This document shows positions 9,613 to 18,546 of a stretch of DNA of 59,061 nt, piece by piece. Position 1 is the first letter of the stretch; every line of letters starts with the position of its first letter. Under the pieces are notes generated by a model, which was not told where the DNA came from, searched no databases, and saw nothing but the letters and a program-made list of their open reading frames with translations. The stretch is from Spirochaetia bacterium (GTDB lineage Bacteria; Spirochaetota; Leptospiria; Turneriellales; JAOUOS01). The stretch lies in contig JAOUOT010000018.1 of NCBI GenBank assembly GCA_029880265.1, forward strand, positions 1 to 59,061. The letters are read 5' to 3'. A program made the position numbers and the translations under genes.

Positions 9613-10006
9613 CCTGAATTAATGCTTCTTCAAGCTCGTCGGCTTTGGCGGCCACATAAAGCAAAGACTTTATGAAACGCTGGGGATCCATATCTTGCAG
9701 GTAGACCGTCTGGTGTATGATCATAGAATCGTCTAAAATGGCGATGGCGCCGTAATCAAGATTAGTATTTATTTTTAACGCGTCTTTATACAAATTGATA
9801 TCGTCTTTTTTAACCTTGCATATTACCGAGTAGTAATGCACGAGAGGGTCGTCTGCGTCGTCTTTGCCAAGCGAGACCAGAACGCGTTGTTTTCTGCCCC
9901 CTTCAAATTCAATGTTTGAAAAATAACGGCCGTCTTCTTCTTTAATAAAAGGTATTTTTGTTTCGGTTTGAATGGCCGCAATAAAACCGTCAAAAGCTTC
10001 AAGCAT
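9599..10006 (-). CDS. Small YbjN/CesT-like fold protein
   Basis: This 135-residue acidic protein has no signal peptide or membrane segment. The pattern of an alpha-beta-beta-beta-alpha core, the segment INTNLDYGAIAILDDSMIIH and the closing helix (RFIKSLLYVAAKADELEEAL) resemble YbjN-domain and type III secretion chaperone-like (CesT fold) proteins. That resemblance is by eye and the molecular role is unknown. It is the first gene of the coupled set with fmt and the acylase. Confidence 0.6.
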   Translation of the reverse strand: MLEAFDGFIAAIQTETKIPFIKEEDGRYFSNIEFEGGRKQRVLVSLGKDDADDPLVHYYSVICKVKKDDINLYKDALKINTNLDYGAIAILDDSMIIHQTVYLQDMDPQRFIKSLLYVAAKADELEEALIQVDES

Positions 10007-10075
10007 GACAATTTATTGCAGCATAATGATATGTGGTCAAGTCTTTTTTGAGATTTTCATCTTTAAAGGCGAACC

Positions 10076-12406
10076 CTAAACCGGCTCAGCGGGCTTTTTA
10101 GGCAAAGTAATAACTATACGTGTGCCCTCTTCTTCAGAAGTCGTAAAAGCGATATCGCCCTGATGCGCCTTTGCGATTAATAAAGCGCTGTATGTGCCAA
10201 GACCCGTACCGCTTTCTTTTCCGCTTGTAACATATCTTTCAAAAAATCGCTCGCGTATTATCTCGGGAACGACTCCGTAATTATGAACGTTGATTTCGTA
10301 TTTATCGTTCTTATCATAAATTGTTATTGTCACTCGTCTTTCATTCGGCGACGCTTCTATGGCATTTTTAATTATGTTTCGAAACATATTTTTTATGTGA
10401 ACCTTCTGGCCAATAAAAGTATACTCGTTTTTTTCAGAGAATATTTCGCCGTTAAATAATATTAAAACAAAAATAGATTTTTTTTCCTGAAAAGGTATGA
10501 ACTCTTCGTTAATTTCGTTTAAGATTTTCGCGATATCTATTTTTTCTTTTTGGGGCAAAAATGTGCCTTCTTCCATCTTAAAGAAATCCATTGAGCTTTC
10601 AAGCATATCTAAAAGCTGCCGCCCGGCCTCGTGAATATTAGAAGCGTATGCACGAACATTTTGTGGCATATCTTTATCAATTAAAAATTCAGAGAACCCT
10701 ACAATACCGGCTAAAGGATTTTTTAAATCATGTTTAATCATGCGTTCGGTATCTTCTCTAAGCCTTTCAACCCGTTTTCTTTCGGTGATATCGCGAAAAA
10801 TACTTAAAAAAGCCGGTTTTCGTTCATAAATAAAACAAATTGAAACCGATTCAAGATCAATAATTTTACCGTCAAACCTTAGAAATTTCAATTCTTTAGG
10901 AGTCGTTACCTGATCGGGATTTTCTGCCGCTAATTTTAATCTCTGAACTACTGTATCAATATAATCGGGATGAATTAACATTTCAATAGGTTTGCCTATT
11001 ACCTGATTTTCATTTTCTGCAGCTAAAAATTCCAACCCCATTGGGTTTATATATATTAGCTTACCTTCGCTGTGTACCGCAACAGCGTCGGGAGAGCTGT
11101 CAAGAAGGGTTCTGTATCTGTGTTCGCTTTCTTTTAATTCAAGAGTTCTTTTTTCTACCTGAATTTCAAGATCTTCTTTAGATTTTTGCAGAATTTCTTG
11201 CTTTTCTAAAAGATACTTTTCTTTTTCTCTTCGAAGTATTTTTATTTTTTCAGGAAGCGCAATTGATATAAACGTAGATTGAGTTATAAGACAAATTGCA
11301 TATGCCCATTCAGAAAAAGAACCGGCGGCAATAAATCCGAAATCGCGCAAAAAAACAACAACTAAACCTGTAAAAAAAACCAACCAACCCCAAAAAAACA
11401 ATTTTGCTTCGTTCATACCCCTGCGCCAAAAAATAAAAGAAAATATAATAAAAGACACAGAACCAAATGAAGAGAGATACAATAAATAAAATGATATTTT
11501 ATATAAGCCCGTTAACACAAATATCAAAATAAAAGCTGTAACACCAAGCCATACGTCTACAAACGTATTCATTTTTTTTATTTTTTGTATTTCAAGAAAA
11601 TACTGCATCATTTTTATAGCCGACAATATAATAAAGTTCCAGAAGATTAAAACGCCTATATTGCTTATGTAAGGTGAACCAGACCAGATGTATTGATAAC
11701 CAATGCCGTAAAAATAAAGAAGAAGCAGTATATTCGCTATTAAATATAAGGTAAAATATAAATAATTTCTGTTAAAAAAAGAAAAATACAATATTAAATT
11801 AAATATCGCAAAAATTATAAGTATACCGTATATTAAACCCAAAATAATATATTCATTAGATTGTAGATTGTTAAAGTCTTTTGGCGTGTACGCCTTCATA
11901 TCAAAATTAACCATATCAACATATTCATACCATATTTTCAGATAAAGAGTATCAGAAGAATTTGAATTAGTATTTATATTAAAAGCGTTTTTTCTATAAG
12001 ATACCTCTCTCTCGTTAAAAGACATTATATCGCCGCCGCGTCTTGTGGTATAGCTTTGGTTTACTTTTTGATAAATTTCAACGCGGTCTGTCCATACGTC
12101 TTCTAATACCAGTAGCCATTTCATATTTTCATCAAGAGAGTTGTCGACATTTAGCTTAATCCAGAAGTAAGATTTTGAATCGAGATTAATATTTACTTCT
12201 TTTATATCTTTGAAATAAATATTGTTCTTTATGATATCTTCAATGGTTAATTCTCTTGTTTTATCTTCATAAATCATCATATTATTACTTAAAGAAATAC
12301 CGTTCATTTTTTTTGAAATATGAACAGGTTGGGCAGAAAGATTTTGACTAGAGAGAACGATTAAAGAAATAATCAAAAATAGATTTTTATTTTTTGTAGA
12401 CAGCAT
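10076..12406 (-). CDS. 7TM-DISM sensor histidine kinase with PAS domain
   Basis: This membrane sensor kinase has 776 residues. A signal sequence (1-25) leads to a periplasmic 7TMR-DISMED2-type beta domain (about 30-175), then seven membrane helices (about 185-390), a coiled coil (390-430), a PAS domain (about 430-545), a HisKA segment with the phospho-acceptor H559 in MIKHDLKNPLAG, and a HATPase domain with N-box NIIKNAIEAS and G-box GTGLGTY. DISMED2 domains are thought to bind carbohydrates or related ligands. No response regulator is next to it. A TTGACA-like -35 (complement of 12446-12451) lies upstream but no good -10 matches it. Confidence 0.92.
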   Translation of the reverse strand: MLSTKNKNLFLIISLIVLSSQNLSAQPVHISKKMNGISLSNNMMIYEDKTRELTIEDIIKNNIYFKDIKEVNINLDSKSYFWIKLNVDNSLDENMKWLLVLEDVWTDRVEIYQKVNQSYTTRRGGDIMSFNEREVSYRKNAFNINTNSNSSDTLYLKIWYEYVDMVNFDMKAYTPKDFNNLQSNEYIILGLIYGILIIFAIFNLILYFSFFNRNYLYFTLYLIANILLLLYFYGIGYQYIWSGSPYISNIGVLIFWNFIILSAIKMMQYFLEIQKIKKMNTFVDVWLGVTAFILIFVLTGLYKISFYLLYLSSFGSVSFIIFSFIFWRRGMNEAKLFFWGWLVFFTGLVVVFLRDFGFIAAGSFSEWAYAICLITQSTFISIALPEKIKILRREKEKYLLEKQEILQKSKEDLEIQVEKRTLELKESEHRYRTLLDSSPDAVAVHSEGKLIYINPMGLEFLAAENENQVIGKPIEMLIHPDYIDTVVQRLKLAAENPDQVTTPKELKFLRFDGKIIDLESVSICFIYERKPAFLSIFRDITERKRVERLREDTERMIKHDLKNPLAGIVGFSEFLIDKDMPQNVRAYASNIHEAGRQLLDMLESSMDFFKMEEGTFLPQKEKIDIAKILNEINEEFIPFQEKKSIFVLILFNGEIFSEKNEYTFIGQKVHIKNMFRNIIKNAIEASPNERRVTITIYDKNDKYEINVHNYGVVPEIIRERFFERYVTSGKESGTGLGTYSALLIAKAHQGDIAFTTSEEEGTRIVITLPKKPAEPV

Positions 12407-12578
12407 GCGCGCTCTTATCCGTAAAAAAATTAAATCTTAATACTTTGTCAAGCAGATACAACCGGATGCCCCATATTTAGCGCTATGAAAAAAGAAGAAT
12501 TTAACTACAGAGACAAGGCCCCTCGCCACAGGCAGAACAATAAAAACGCATTGCGGAGCTTTTTACCTGGGCGATTAT

Positions 12579-13631
12579 TCACTCTCTATAAGGCAATACT
12601 AAAAGACTCATGGGATCAACCATCACGCCCTGTATCATTACAAAAACATGAAGATGAGGCCCCGTTACCGCGCCCGACGAACCGACTTCGCCGATTTTAT
12701 CGCCCGCTTCAATCGTATCGTCTTTTTCGACATATGTTTTATTTTGATGCATATAGCCCGAATATATTTTATTGCCGTGATCTATTAAAGTATAATAACC
12801 CTCAAAATACATTTTCTCAGAAAGGGCCACTTTGCCGTCGGCTACGGCGAAGATTGGGGTTCCGTTTGCGCCCGCTAAGTCTAACCCTTTATGCGTTGAA
12901 TTTTTTTGTTTCTTTCTTTTTTTTCGCGCCTTATCGTATTTATACTTTATGCGTCTTGCCCAGAATTCAGACGTTACCACATGATTTTTCAAAGGATGCG
13001 AAAAATTTGAGGTTAACAGGTTTTCTTCTGACTTTGAAAAAGCCTCTTTTTTTTTCTGTAAACATTCTTTTATAAATTTTTTTACTTCGGGTTTTCTAAG
13101 TTCGCTAAGGTCTGAGTACTTCCCGAGTTTTAAAAGAGTTTTTGAAACGGGAAATTTTTTCTTTTTAACGTCAAAAGGAAGACTCTGCCTGCGCGCTTGC
13201 ATAAAATCTTCATAAGCGATTTCGAGCTCGGCCTTTCCCGCCGGATGATTGGGTTCTATCCCAAAAAGCCCTTTATAACCCCAGGCCGTTTCTGTTAACA
13301 GAATTTCGCGCTTGTTAAAAAATATTTTATAGTCTTCTATTTTCTCGCCGGGAACAATTTCAAGATAAACGGCGTCGCCCTGCGCGAACTGATCAGAAAA
13401 CATATAAACGACAAAATCGCTTTGATAAAAAACTCTTTTTTCGGGATGCTTCCACGGGAAATTATCGGGATACTTTGCCCTGTTTTTTTCGAGATTTTCT
13501 GCCCACCGGTGTTTTACCTCTTCGTAATCTAAATCTCGAAAACGCCCTCCCGAACAGGCGGCATAAGCCGTTAAGAAAAGAAGAAGGGTTAAGAATATAT
13601 TTCGATTCTTGTTTTCAATGCAGAGTCTCAA
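12579..13631 (-). CDS. M23 (LytM-type) metallopeptidase, probable lipoprotein
   Basis: It is a peptidoglycan endopeptidase or envelope-division regulator. The N-terminal hydrophobic stretch ends in TAYAAC, a relaxed lipobox with C26 as the likely lipidated residue. A middle region of about 190 residues has no recognised domain. The C-terminal M23 domain has the zinc ligands H247 and D251 in HKGLD and H328 in PHLHVF, with H295 (GYMH) and H326 as partner histidines, so it is predicted to be catalytically competent. The start is TTG at 13631, overlapping the end of trxB by 17 bp; no ATG lies near the signal peptide. Coupling to trxB is likely. Confidence 0.88.
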   Translation of the reverse strand: MRLCIENKNRNIFLTLLLFLTAYAACSGGRFRDLDYEEVKHRWAENLEKNRAKYPDNFPWKHPEKRVFYQSDFVVYMFSDQFAQGDAVYLEIVPGEKIEDYKIFFNKREILLTETAWGYKGLFGIEPNHPAGKAELEIAYEDFMQARRQSLPFDVKKKKFPVSKTLLKLGKYSDLSELRKPEVKKFIKECLQKKKEAFSKSEENLLTSNFSHPLKNHVVTSEFWARRIKYKYDKARKKRKKQKNSTHKGLDLAGANGTPIFAVADGKVALSEKMYFEGYYTLIDHGNKIYSGYMHQNKTYVEKDDTIEAGDKIGEVGSSGAVTGPHLHVFVMIQGVMVDPMSLLVLPYRE

Positions 13632-14562
13632 GATATCTTTCGGCCTCTATCGCCGCCATAGCTCCGCTGCCCGCGGCTGTTATGGCCTGTCTGTAATAGC
13701 TGTCTTTAACGTCGCCGGCGGCAAAGACGCCGTCAATTCCCGTGGCGCTTTTGCCGCATTTTGTGTAAATGTATTTGTTTTCGTCAAGGTCAAGCTGGCC
13801 CTCAAATAATTTTGTGTTCGGGTCGTGCCCAATGGCTACAAAAATGCCCTGAATGGGAAAGTCTGCGATTGAATTATTTTGCAAATCTTTTAATTTGACC
13901 CCTGCGACTGCGCCCGTTTTTTCGTCGCCGTATATTTCGTCTATAACCTTAAACGTATGAATTTCAATTTTCGGATGTTCTTTCGCCCTGTCTGTCATGA
14001 TTTTGCTCGCGCGAAAAAAATCGCGCCTATGAAAAATGTGAACCTTTGTCGCGAATTTCGTTAAAAAGAGGGCCTCTTCCATCGCGCTGTCGCCGCCTCC
14101 GACGACCGCCACTTCTTTTTCTTTAAAGAAAAAACCATCGCAGGTAGCGCAGGCAGAAACGCCTTTACCCTTAAAATTCTCTTCGGATGGTATTCCTAAA
14201 AAGCGGGCCGTGGCCCCGGTGGCCACAATTACGGTATCTGAGGTATATTTTTCAGCCGATGTACCTACGCGAAACGGCCTTCCCTTTGTTAAAACGGCCT
14301 CTTCTGCGTCTTTTGTTATGAGCTCGGCGCCGAATCTTTCGGCCTGTTTTCTGAATTGTTCCATTAAATCGGGCCCCGCGATACCTTCGGGAAAGCCGGG
14401 AAAATTTTCAACGTCGGTCGTTATCATAAGCTGACCGCCTCTTTGGGTTCCCTCTAATACCAGAGTTTTTAAATTTGCCCTGCCGCAGTAAATAGCGGCG
14501 GTATATCCGGCCGGGCCAGAGCCGATAATGATTACGTCATAATGATTTTTATCTTTTGTCAT
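13615..14562 (-). CDS. trxB: Thioredoxin-disulfide reductase
   Basis: This FAD enzyme passes electrons from NADPH to thioredoxin. The 315-residue protein has the FAD Rossmann motif IIGSGPAGYTAA (12-23), the redox pair C138-A-T-C141, the NADPH motif VGGGDSAMEEA and the C-terminal FAD motif GVFAAGDVKD. It is the usual low-molecular-weight bacterial type. It is followed with overlap by the M23 lipoprotein and lies 45 bp downstream of the ABC/outer-membrane operon, so it may be its last part or a separate unit. Confidence 0.97.
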   Translation of the reverse strand: MTKDKNHYDVIIIGSGPAGYTAAIYCGRANLKTLVLEGTQRGGQLMITTDVENFPGFPEGIAGPDLMEQFRKQAERFGAELITKDAEEAVLTKGRPFRVGTSAEKYTSDTVIVATGATARFLGIPSEENFKGKGVSACATCDGFFFKEKEVAVVGGGDSAMEEALFLTKFATKVHIFHRRDFFRASKIMTDRAKEHPKIEIHTFKVIDEIYGDEKTGAVAGVKLKDLQNNSIADFPIQGIFVAIGHDPNTKLFEGQLDLDENKYIYTKCGKSATGIDGVFAAGDVKDSYYRQAITAAGSGAMAAIEAERYLETLH

Positions 14563-14607
14563 ATGACAATAATATAAAAAAGGAACACATTGTCTAAGAA
14601 ATTTTTA

Positions 14608-15984
14608 TCAAAATACAATTTTCGCCGATATTTCGGTATTTAAACCGTTTTGAGAAAATGTATATTCGCCTTTATTTCCTAAAAATCCCTGCAAAATCAA
14701 TCCTAATGAAAAATTGTAAACCGGTAGATATGACAAATGGGTAGATAGAATTGAGGTTTTATCAGATATATTCATCATATAATTCATTGAAAAATTTAAA
14801 TCTTGATGAAAAAACTGTCTGATTGTTGAAAAAAAAGCCATATAATACATGCCATGATAATTGGGGGCGATGAGATCGGGTTCGATCATAAGAAAATCTT
14901 CTGGTTTAAGAGCTTGAAAAATATTTTCTCGGTATCCATTTTGATTATAAAAGAACTCGAAATTTAACGAGAGCCTGTCGGCCAGATCAAATAATTCAAA
15001 GCTTCTGCCAAAGCCGATTACTGTTTTTAAGGCCCATTTATTTTCAATTTCTTCTACAACGGGCATATAGTTAATTATTTTTATTTTTTTATTTGTTTCT
15101 TTATAAACAAGACTTGTTTCGCCGTAAATATCAACGGTAAAAATTCGGCTTGATAATTCATATCCGTAAACGGGGGGCTTGTTCTTTATACCCAATACCG
15201 AAAGAGCCATCTCTGTGCTACCGAGAAGAAAATCAACTTTCAGGGCATTGCTTAATTTATCAAGACTTTTGGCTTCGTTAATGCCGGTAAAATTATAAAT
15301 ATTAAATCTTGTTCCGAAAGGTATATGAACTTTTAAACCGTAGGCCCCGCGTCTGATTTGAAATTCGTCGGTAAAACTTTTCTTGTCAATATTAATTAAA
15401 TCGACAGGGTTCCAGAAATATCCCGTGCCCCATTTAAGATTTTGTTTGCCGATTCTAAGGTAAACGCTTTTTTGAATATTGGCGTCGACAAAAGCTTCAT
15501 TGATTTCATAATCTGAATAAACTGTTTCATAAACCTCAAGAGAAGAAGAACCGGTTAAAAGTGCAAAGGCTTCAGAATTATTGTTAAAAGTGTGTCTTTT
15601 TTCTATGCCCTGCGGGTACACATTGATCGAGAAATTGACAAAAGCCTTATAATAGCTGCGAAGCCTCGCGTCTAAATAATAGTCAGACTGAATAAAGGTT
15701 CTTAGAGTGTTTTTATTTACAGAGTCTGTGTCTCCTAAGACATAACTTCGGTTCATCATATAAGAATTTCTGCTGTTAATGAATCCGCCGAAAGTCAGCG
15801 ACTCTTCTTCAAGACTTTTATTTATTTTCTCGTCTTTGACCTCTTCAATATTTGTAACTGTTTTTTCGTCGCTGAATAATTCTTCTTCGTCAATTTCCTG
15901 CGCCGTTGTTTTTGAGGCGGCAAAAAAGAAAAAAGATACAGCCAGAAGACCCAAGGCACCTGTTTTTGTTATCTTCTTTTTCAT
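14608..15984 (-). CDS. Outer-membrane beta-barrel protein of the ABC export operon
   Basis: I do not recognise a named family with certainty. The 458-residue protein has a signal peptide (1-29, ending TTAQ), an acidic linker (30-65), then alternating amphipathic strands with many aromatics and a C-terminal Phe (ISAKIVF), the outer-membrane barrel signature. The motif LRIGKQNLKWGTGYFWNPVD is shared by porin-like proteins found beside LolA-like/ABC operons. Its ATG overlaps the stop of the LolA-like gene by 4 bp, so it is the last gene of the five-gene operon. It could be the outer-membrane exit or acceptor for whatever the operon exports. Confidence 0.75.
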   Translation of the reverse strand: MKKKITKTGALGLLAVSFFFFAASKTTAQEIDEEELFSDEKTVTNIEEVKDEKINKSLEEESLTFGGFINSRNSYMMNRSYVLGDTDSVNKNTLRTFIQSDYYLDARLRSYYKAFVNFSINVYPQGIEKRHTFNNNSEAFALLTGSSSLEVYETVYSDYEINEAFVDANIQKSVYLRIGKQNLKWGTGYFWNPVDLINIDKKSFTDEFQIRRGAYGLKVHIPFGTRFNIYNFTGINEAKSLDKLSNALKVDFLLGSTEMALSVLGIKNKPPVYGYELSSRIFTVDIYGETSLVYKETNKKIKIINYMPVVEEIENKWALKTVIGFGRSFELFDLADRLSLNFEFFYNQNGYRENIFQALKPEDFLMIEPDLIAPNYHGMYYMAFFSTIRQFFHQDLNFSMNYMMNISDKTSILSTHLSYLPVYNFSLGLILQGFLGNKGEYTFSQNGLNTEISAKIVF

Positions 15985-16760
15985 TTGCTTAAATTCTCAA
16001 GATAAGCCTTTGTAAATATTTTGGGATCGAGCTTTTTCAAAGAGATGCCCGAAAGCTCTACAATGGTTTTGTTCCCTTTTTCAAATTCATCGACAAAGAT
16101 TCCCTGAAGCATAACATAGCGTCCCTGAATCTGGGTATATTTGGGAAAGTAAGCCGTCTGCATCAGCGTTCCCGAAAGCGAAAAAGACTGAACCTTAAGC
16201 TGAAGATAGTTGTCTCTTTGCACCCAGTAAATCTGTTTGGGATACGTTACGTCGTTTACTTTTGCGGTTAAAGTAAATTTGTACACCGCTTTTTTGCCTA
16301 ACATTTCTTCTTCAATGATTTCATTTCCGTTTTTATCTTTCATAGGTTCATACAAATCAATAAGCTTTCTTTTCTCAAAATCGCCCGCTCTGGTGTCAGT
16401 TCCCATAATACTCTCGTCGCGGCTTATATGCTGAAATGTTCTTGTGTTGCGGCGGTACATCCAGAAATTATCGCCTACTCTCAGATAGCCGTTCCCTTTT
16501 TCTGTTTCGGGAGCCAGCGATACAATCAGATATTCGTCGGTTTTATCGCTTCTGAAATAAAACGATTCATAAACTTTCACCCCCTGACTTATTTTTTTCT
16601 GCGTTAAAACAACCTTGGCCGAAATATCAGAATCTTGCCGCATCATGATATCCATTTGTTTCATGATTTCTGTGACCTTCGTTTTTTTTTCTGCCGAAAA
16701 AAGAACCGCAAACGGCAAAAGAGTTAAAATCAGTAAATATTTTTTCTTTTTGCTTTTCAT
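15981..16760 (-). CDS. LolA-like outer membrane lipoprotein-sorting protein
   Basis: This 259-residue periplasmic protein has a signal peptide (1-22, FAVLFSA) and the fold of the LolA/LolB-like family often annotated as outer-membrane lipoprotein-sorting. Typical landmarks are GNGYLRVGDNFWMYRRNTRT and the following SIMGTDTRAGDFEKR segment. Relatives pair with FtsX-type ABC permeases and carry lipids or lipoproteins across the periplasm. It lies 18 bp downstream of the second permease and overlaps the barrel gene by 4 bp. It is not the housekeeping LolA by sequence, so its cargo is unknown. Confidence 0.85.
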   Translation of the reverse strand: MKSKKKKYLLILTLLPFAVLFSAEKKTKVTEIMKQMDIMMRQDSDISAKVVLTQKKISQGVKVYESFYFRSDKTDEYLIVSLAPETEKGNGYLRVGDNFWMYRRNTRTFQHISRDESIMGTDTRAGDFEKRKLIDLYEPMKDKNGNEIIEEEMLGKKAVYKFTLTAKVNDVTYPKQIYWVQRDNYLQLKVQSFSLSGTLMQTAYFPKYTQIQGRYVMLQGIFVDEFEKGNKTIVELSGISLKKLDPKIFTKAYLENLSK

Positions 16761-16778
16761 ATAATTTCCTTTTTTATT

Positions 16779-18542
16779 TTATTCATAATGGCGTAAAGCG
16801 TTTGCCGCAGATAAATTAGCCGCCCTTCTCGCGGGAAAAAATGCCGTCATAACCGCTATGCCTATAATCAGAAAAAAGAAATTTAATATAGAGCCAAACG
16901 CCGGCAGAAAATAAAGACGCTTTTTATAAAGCAGCATTGACAAGACGCTGTCGGTTTCTATCGTTATTAAAGAAAGAATATGCATGAGAATAAAAGCGCT
17001 GACGATACCGAAAAGGCAAGAAAAAAAGCTAAGAAAAAATGTTTCTGCCAAAAATAAATTTCTCACTTCTTTTTTCTGCATTCCTACCGCTCTTATGGTT
17101 CCTATTTCGCGCGTTCTTTCGCGAATAGTCATTCGAAGCGTGTTGATTACGCCTATTAAAATAATGAAAAATAAAATCATCACGGCAAAAAACGTGATTA
17201 AATTCAAAGCGCTTTCAAGTTCTAAGACGGCGCTAGCGCTTTCAAACATGGTGCGCACGTCAAGCCAGGCGCCTATCCATTTTGTTCTCTGCATGGCCCG
17301 AATTTTTTTCTGTAAATTTTCAGTGGTCGAACTTCTTTCTAAAAGCTTATATTCGGGCGAAAACAAGGCGGTGTCTTGAACAGGGGGTATAAATATATTT
17401 TCTTTTTTCAGTTCGTTTTCAGATAAAATTTCGGGCATATTGCGAAAATATGTTTTGTAAAAATCATTCTCATGAAGCAGAACTAAATTTTGATGCGGCA
17501 TATTTTCGAGAGTAAATATGCCCGTTATCGTATAATCGTTTGAGATTTGTTTTTTATCAAATTTCGCGATATACTGATTTTTTATTTTAGAGCCCGTTTT
17601 TATTTTAAGCTTTTCGGCAAAGGTTTTTTCAATCATGCATTCGCCCTCTTCTTTAGAAGAAGGATATCTGCCCGAAATTAAATTGATTTTTTTTTCTTCA
17701 AAAATATTTTCAGAAACGCCCATTGTTAAAGAATTTATTTTTTTTGCCAGACCGCCTGTTTCGCCCCATATATATGCGGTATTTGGCTTCAGTATTTCAT
17801 GAAGCTTGTCGGCTTTTTTAATCACAGACGCTGGGTTTTTTATGTTTTCAAAATTTATCTGTAGAGAACCCGTCTCGTGAGGCTTAAAACCGCGAAGATT
17901 TTTTAAGACGTCAAGATTCATCATGAGCGTATTGCTCATAAACATGTTATCAGATTTCAAAACGGCGACAATGGTTAACCGCGCGGTTTGAACCTGCCCG
18001 TAAATTGTGGTTACGCGAACTTTTAACAAATCATAAAGCTTAACGTTGAGAGAGTCTAACTTATCGCTGTAAACAATAACAGGATTTTCATATTCTTTAT
18101 TATTTATATCTTTAATGTCGCCCTGAATCAGTTTTGTTTCAAAAAAATCTTTAAACTCTTCAGAGCTCATTTCTTTCTCGTCGGTTTTAAATCCGACTAA
18201 AACCATGTTTTCGCTTTTTTTGTTTCCCACGACGCGGGCAAAAGTAAAAACATTTTCTACGATTTCTTTTACGCCGTCTATATTCTCTTTTACCGCTTTG
18301 ATTACTTTTTCTTTATCTCTGATTATGCTTAACTGGTGTTTGCTTTTTTCATGCAAAGAAACATCCATATGTCCCGTCATATACACAATCATCTTGTTTA
18401 GAAGAATATCTGAGATTCCGCGAGAGAAAGAATTGGCCGTAATTAAAATGGTCATGCCAAACGCTATGGCGGTTCCTAACAATATATTTCTTCTTTTATT
18501 TCGAAGCAGATTTCTTAAACCTAACGATAAAATTAATTTCAT
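16779..18542 (-). CDS. ABC transporter permease, FtsX/MacB type (second of two)
   Basis: The layout is one membrane helix near the N-terminus, a large periplasmic MacB-like core (about 55-440), then three helices in an FtsX domain ending LSAANALRHYE. The cytoplasmic coupling motif RTREIGTIRAVGMQKKEV is present. I chose the ATG at 18542 (MKLILSLGLRNLLRNKRR, 587 residues). It follows the upstream stop by four bases with AAGAGA in front, and aligns with the MKLILKIAWRN start of its neighbour. A TTG at 18560 would add six residues inside the upstream gene. Together with the ATPase and other permease it forms a heterodimeric exporter of the LolCDE/MacB class. Confidence 0.9.
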   Translation of the reverse strand: MKLILSLGLRNLLRNKRRNILLGTAIAFGMTILITANSFSRGISDILLNKMIVYMTGHMDVSLHEKSKHQLSIIRDKEKVIKAVKENIDGVKEIVENVFTFARVVGNKKSENMVLVGFKTDEKEMSSEEFKDFFETKLIQGDIKDINNKEYENPVIVYSDKLDSLNVKLYDLLKVRVTTIYGQVQTARLTIVAVLKSDNMFMSNTLMMNLDVLKNLRGFKPHETGSLQINFENIKNPASVIKKADKLHEILKPNTAYIWGETGGLAKKINSLTMGVSENIFEEKKINLISGRYPSSKEEGECMIEKTFAEKLKIKTGSKIKNQYIAKFDKKQISNDYTITGIFTLENMPHQNLVLLHENDFYKTYFRNMPEILSENELKKENIFIPPVQDTALFSPEYKLLERSSTTENLQKKIRAMQRTKWIGAWLDVRTMFESASAVLELESALNLITFFAVMILFFIILIGVINTLRMTIRERTREIGTIRAVGMQKKEVRNLFLAETFFLSFFSCLFGIVSAFILMHILSLITIETDSVLSMLLYKKRLYFLPAFGSILNFFFLIIGIAVMTAFFPARRAANLSAANALRHYE

Positions 18543-18546
18543 ATCT

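Noticed and set aside
12485..13075. 196-residue plus-strand frame
   Set aside because: It lies antisense over the well-supported M23 metallopeptidase gene and its product has no recognisable features.
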